From an uncultured Rikenellaceae bacterium (lineage in GTDB: Bacteria; Bacteroidota; Bacteroidia; Bacteroidales; Rikenellaceae): a stretch of DNA of 7,353 bases. The stretch is from the NCBI GenBank assembly GCA_947054185.1, contig CAMRVW010000103.1, positions 1-7,353 on the forward strand, given 5' to 3'. Below, one piece after another: positions 4,812-7,353 of the stretch (positions are counted from its first letter, which is position 1; each line of letters begins with the position of its first letter). The position numbers and the translations under genes were made by a program. The notes beneath the pieces were generated by a model that saw nothing but the letters and a program-made list of their open reading frames with translations, was not told the origin of the DNA and did not search any database.

Positions 4812-7073
4812 CTATCGTTTTCTCTTACGACCCTCTTTTTTGTCGCGACGTTTGCCCTTGACGCTTTTTTTGTCCGAGGATTTGACGGTGGTGTCGCCCC
4901 CGAACGAGACCTCGCTGCCGGTGGCGTAATCCTTGTGCGACACCAGCTCATAGTCGAGCTGCTTGCGTTTGAGGTCGGCGCGCAACACACGCACCCTGAC
5001 GGCGTCGCCGAGCATGATGACACGACGCGAGCGCACGCCCACCAGGCAATAATTCTCCTGATCGAAGTTATATGTATCGTCGGTCATGTCACGCACCGAC
5101 ACCATACCCTCTATCTTGGTGTCGGCCAGCTCCACGAATATACCCCAGTCGGTTATGCCCGATATGAAACCGTCGAACTCCACGCCTATCTTGTCTGACA
5201 TGAACTCCACCATCTTATACTTGATAGAGGCCCGCTCAGCCTCGGCAGCCCTTATCTCGCGCTCCGACGAGTGACGGCACAGCTCTTCGTAATGGTCATG
5301 GTCGGCCGATTTGCCGCCGTCGAGATAGTGCTGCAACAGACGGTGCACCATCATGTCGGGATAACGCCTGATGGGCGATGTGAAATGGGTGTAATAGTCG
5401 AACGCCAAACCGTAATGGCCTATGTTGTCGACAGAGTAAACAGCCTTGGCCATAGACCTGAGCGCCAATATGGAGAACAGGTTCTCCTCTTTCTTGCCCT
5501 TTATCTTGCCGAGGAAACGGTTGAGCTCGCGGGCAATGGCACGGTCTGATGTCGCCTCTTTTATGGTGTACCCGAATTTGGATGCAAACGTTCTGAAATC
5601 CTGATACTTCTCTTCGTTGGGTTTGTCGTGCACACGATATACGAACGTCGGAGCCTTGGCGCGCCCTTTCTTACGCGAACCTATAAAGCGGGCCACATGG
5701 CGGTTGGCCAGAAGCATGAACTCCTCTATAAGGTGATTGGCCTCTTTCATCACCTTGAAATAGACCCCTGTGGGCTTGCCGTTCGGGTCGAGTTTGAATT
5801 TGGGCTCGTCGCGCTCGAAGGCTATGGAGCCGTTTTTAAACCTGTCGGCGCGCATCTTGAGAGCCAGCCTGTTGAGGGTGGTGATCTCTTCGGCCAGGTC
5901 GCCCTTGCCCGTCTCTATCACCTGCTGGGCCTCGTCATAGGTAAAACGACGGTCGGAATATATGACGGTGCGCCCGAACCACTCCGACAGCACCTCGCAC
6001 TCCTCGTTCATCTCGAAGACGGCCGAAAAACATAATTTTTTCTCGCCGGGACGCAACGAACACAACCCGTTGGAGAGCCTTTCGGGCAACATGGGCACCA
6101 CGCGGTCGACCAGATATACCGATGTGGCGCGGTCCAACGCCTCCTTGTCGAGCAAAGAGCCCTCGGTGACGTAATGGGTCACGTCGGCAATGTGCACACC
6201 TATCTCCCACAGCCCGTTGTCAAGACGCCGTATCGACAGGGCGTCGTCGAAGTCTTTGGCATCATCGGGGTCTATGGTGAATGTGGTTATGCCTGTAAAA
6301 TCGCGGCGTTTTTCCATATCTTTGGCCGTTATGGCCTCGGGAATCTTTTCTGCCGCCGCCTCTATCGACTCATCGAACTTATACGGCAGGCCGTATTCGG
6401 CAAGTATGGCATGCATCTCGGCATTGTTGTCGCCTGAGGCACCGAAGCGGCTTATCACACGCCCGTTGGGGGTGCGGTTGCCGTGATCCCACGAAACGAT
6501 CTCCACCAGCACCTTCTCGCCGTCGGCAGCACCCTGCAAATCAGATATGGGCACGAATATGTCGAACGGCATGCGTCTGGAATCGGTCACAACGAACGCA
6601 TAACGCTCGGAACGCTCCACCACACCCACGAAACGGTTGTTCTTGCGCTCCGTTATCTTCATTATAACACCCTGACGACGACCGCGGCGCAACTTGCTCA
6701 ACAAGGCCAGATTGACCACATCGCCCACCAAGGCGTTCATGCCGTTCTCCGTGGCCACGACCAGATCTTCGTCCATGCCCTCGGCCCTGACGAAATAACA
6801 ATACTGCGTCATGCCCGTCACCTCGCCCGACAGAAGATCGCGCCCGTCGGGATTGACGCCGAAACGATCCTCTTCGACGCTTATTATGTAACCGTCGGAC
6901 AGAAGTGTCTGTATCGCCTCTTTAGACTGCGACATGGTAAGGCCGCGCAACGACTTTATGCGAGTGAAATCGCGTGTGGTAAACAGACGTAACGGGTCTT
7001 CCTGAAACTGATATTTGATTGCCTTGAGAATCTCTTCTTTGGATTGAAACTCTTTTTTTACTTTCTTTGACAT
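4812..7073 (-). CDS. rnr: Ribonuclease R (3'-5' exoribonuclease)
   Basis: RNase R is a processive, hydrolytic 3'-5' exoribonuclease of the RNase II/RNB family that degrades structured RNA in the cytoplasm. The 753-residue protein shows the full domain order: an N-terminal winged-helix segment (about 8-75), two cold-shock OB domains (about 83-140 and 150-210), the RNB catalytic domain (about 257-585), an S1 domain (about 631-711) and a Lys/Arg-rich tail (about 730-753). The active-site motif DPDDAKDFDD supplies Asp268, Asp274, Asp276 and Asp277, which bind the metals. HFTSPIRRYPD (563-573) contains the conserved arginines near the scissile phosphate. The winged-helix segment favours RNase R over RNase II. 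I chose the ATG at 7073 (MSKKVKKEF); an in-frame ATG at 7142 would add 23 unlikely residues and swallow the promoter. A hairpin terminator follows, so it is probably monocistronic. Confidence 0.97.
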   Translation of the reverse strand: MSKKVKKEFQSKEEILKAIKYQFQEDPLRLFTTRDFTRIKSLRGLTMSQSKEAIQTLLSDGYIISVEEDRFGVNPDGRDLLSGEVTGMTQYCYFVRAEGMDEDLVVATENGMNALVGDVVNLALLSKLRRGRRQGVIMKITERKNNRFVGVVERSERYAFVVTDSRRMPFDIFVPISDLQGAADGEKVLVEIVSWDHGNRTPNGRVISRFGASGDNNAEMHAILAEYGLPYKFDESIEAAAEKIPEAITAKDMEKRRDFTGITTFTIDPDDAKDFDDALSIRRLDNGLWEIGVHIADVTHYVTEGSLLDKEALDRATSVYLVDRVVPMLPERLSNGLCSLRPGEKKLCFSAVFEMNEECEVLSEWFGRTVIYSDRRFTYDEAQQVIETGKGDLAEEITTLNRLALKMRADRFKNGSIAFERDEPKFKLDPNGKPTGVYFKVMKEANHLIEEFMLLANRHVARFIGSRKKGRAKAPTFVYRVHDKPNEEKYQDFRTFASKFGYTIKEATSDRAIARELNRFLGKIKGKKEENLFSILALRSMAKAVYSVDNIGHYGLAFDYYTHFTSPIRRYPDMMVHRLLQHYLDGGKSADHDHYEELCRHSSEREIRAAEAERASIKYKMVEFMSDKIGVEFDGFISGITDWGIFVELADTKIEGMVSVRDMTDDTYNFDQENYCLVGVRSRRVIMLGDAVRVRVLRADLKRKQLDYELVSHKDYATGSEVSFGGDTTVKSSDKKSVKGKRRDKKEGRKRKR

Positions 7074-7094
7074 AAATTTTGTGTTGTTATTTGG

Positions 7095-7102
7095 CAAATA
7101 TA
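7095..7102 (-). promoter_or_regulatory. Probable -7 element of the rnr promoter
   Basis: TATATTTG on the minus strand matches the Bacteroidota -7 consensus exactly and lies 21 bp upstream of the rnr ATG, giving a leader of about 15-20 nt. No convincing TTTG or TTG occurs at the expected -33 distance, so the call rests on the -7 box and its position. A further degenerate box, TATCTTTA, is at 7183-7190. Confidence 0.5.
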
Positions 7103-7320
7103 CACCATATATTGCTATCGACCTGCATTTTACAGACCGCAATTATCATACCGCACCACAGGCGCACCTGATTTTAAGGTTATAAAGATAGTATGTTTTT
7201 TCCTGTAAAAAAAATAATCGTTTCCAAACACAAACGGCAAAACTCCTGCTGCGGCACCGCATACGAAGCCCGCCGCCTATGAAACCAAGGTTTTGCCAAA
7301 CAGACCAGTCATGGATATAA
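7103..7320. other. Upstream region of rnr, no gene assigned
   Basis: This AT-rich stretch (beginning upstream of the rnr -7 element) has no recognisable gene on either strand. It contains an 8-bp inverted repeat, GGCAAAAC (7236-7243) and GTTTTGCC (7290-7297), without a T-run, and a short open minus-strand frame that looks unlike a real protein. Any neighbouring gene to the right is cut off by the adapter. Confidence 0.5.
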
Positions 7321-7353
7321 AGATCGGAAGAGCGTCGTGTAGGGAAAGAGTGT
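7321..7353. other. Illumina TruSeq adapter sequence (assembly artefact)
   Basis: The last 33 bases begin AGATCGGAAGAGC and are identical along their full length to the reverse complement of the 33-nt Illumina TruSeq Read 1 primer site. This is untrimmed adapter at the contig end and not part of the genome. True sequence stops at 7320, or at 7321 if the shared A-tail base is counted. Confidence 0.99.

Noticed and set aside
4755..5198. Plus-strand open frame opposite the 3' end of rnr
   Set aside because: It is antisense to well-conserved RNase R sequence and runs through the rnr terminator. It has no promoter or family features. The same applies to the other plus-strand frames opposite rnr and mdh.
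7074..7142. Upstream in-frame ATG extending RNase R by 23 residues
   Set aside because: The added residues are not RNase R-like and the region contains the -7 element TATATTTG. MSKKVKKEF from 7073 is a natural N-terminus.
7236..7297. Inverted repeat GGCAAAAC/GTTTTGCC near the contig end
   Set aside because: Its arms are eight bp around a 46-nt spacer, with no T-run and no extended pairing. This is within chance expectation and too weak to call a structured RNA or attachment site.
7143..7320. Open minus-strand frames in the rnr upstream region
   Set aside because: They are short, interrupted, Cys/Arg-rich or Phe-rich, and lack a start, a ribosome site or recognisable similarity. A remnant of a neighbouring gene cannot be excluded but is not supported.
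7311..7353. ATG at 7311 opening a frame to the window end (MDIKIGRASCRERV)
   Set aside because: From 7321 on it is translated Illumina adapter. IGRASCRERV is a well-known artefact peptide.

Overview
The window looks like a piece of a Bacteroidota chromosome, most likely order Bacteroidales. Four of the minus-strand genes are preceded by an exact copy of the phylum-specific -7 element TAnnTTTG (at 868-875, 2530-2537, 4682-4689 and 7095-7102). The gcvH copy also has a perfect TTTG -33 box at 19-bp spacing. Most genes lack a Shine-Dalgarno sequence, and the two secreted proteins have Bacteroidales-like signal peptides. Genus cannot be fixed from the sequence alone. The window is probably an Illumina metagenome or draft contig, because its last 33 bases are sequencing adapter rather than genome.

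Layout, left to right: (1) 1-811, minus, N-terminal 270 codons of an unrecognised lipoprotein that runs off the left edge. (2) 812-1091, intergenic, with the lipoprotein promoter and a strong intrinsic terminator for mdh. (3) 1092-2486, minus, gcvH followed 48 bp later by mdh; gcvH has a consensus promoter, and a weaker one may precede mdh. (4) 2619-3509, minus, a radical SAM protein, divergent from 3628-3984, plus, an HxlR-family winged-helix regulator. Between them lies a 28-bp near-perfect palindrome centred on a symmetric -7-like element. (5) 4022-4570, minus, a small secreted protein of unknown function, convergent with the regulator, with a consensus promoter about 110 bp upstream of its start. 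(6) 4812-7073, minus, ribonuclease R with its own hairpin terminator. (7) 7074-7320, the rnr upstream region, then adapter at 7321-7353. No intergenic stretch exceeds 300 bases. No tRNA, rRNA, CRISPR array or insertion sequence was seen.

Functionally this is mostly housekeeping: one-carbon metabolism (GcvH), central carbon metabolism (Mdh) and RNA turnover (RNase R). The part most worth pursuing is the regulator/radical-SAM divergon. An HxlR-type protein with the family's N-terminal cysteine sits opposite a radical SAM enzyme whose cluster motif is CX4CX2C rather than the usual CX3CX2C. The shared promoter appears symmetric and is covered by the palindrome. I found no convincing sign of a wholly new multi-gene system.
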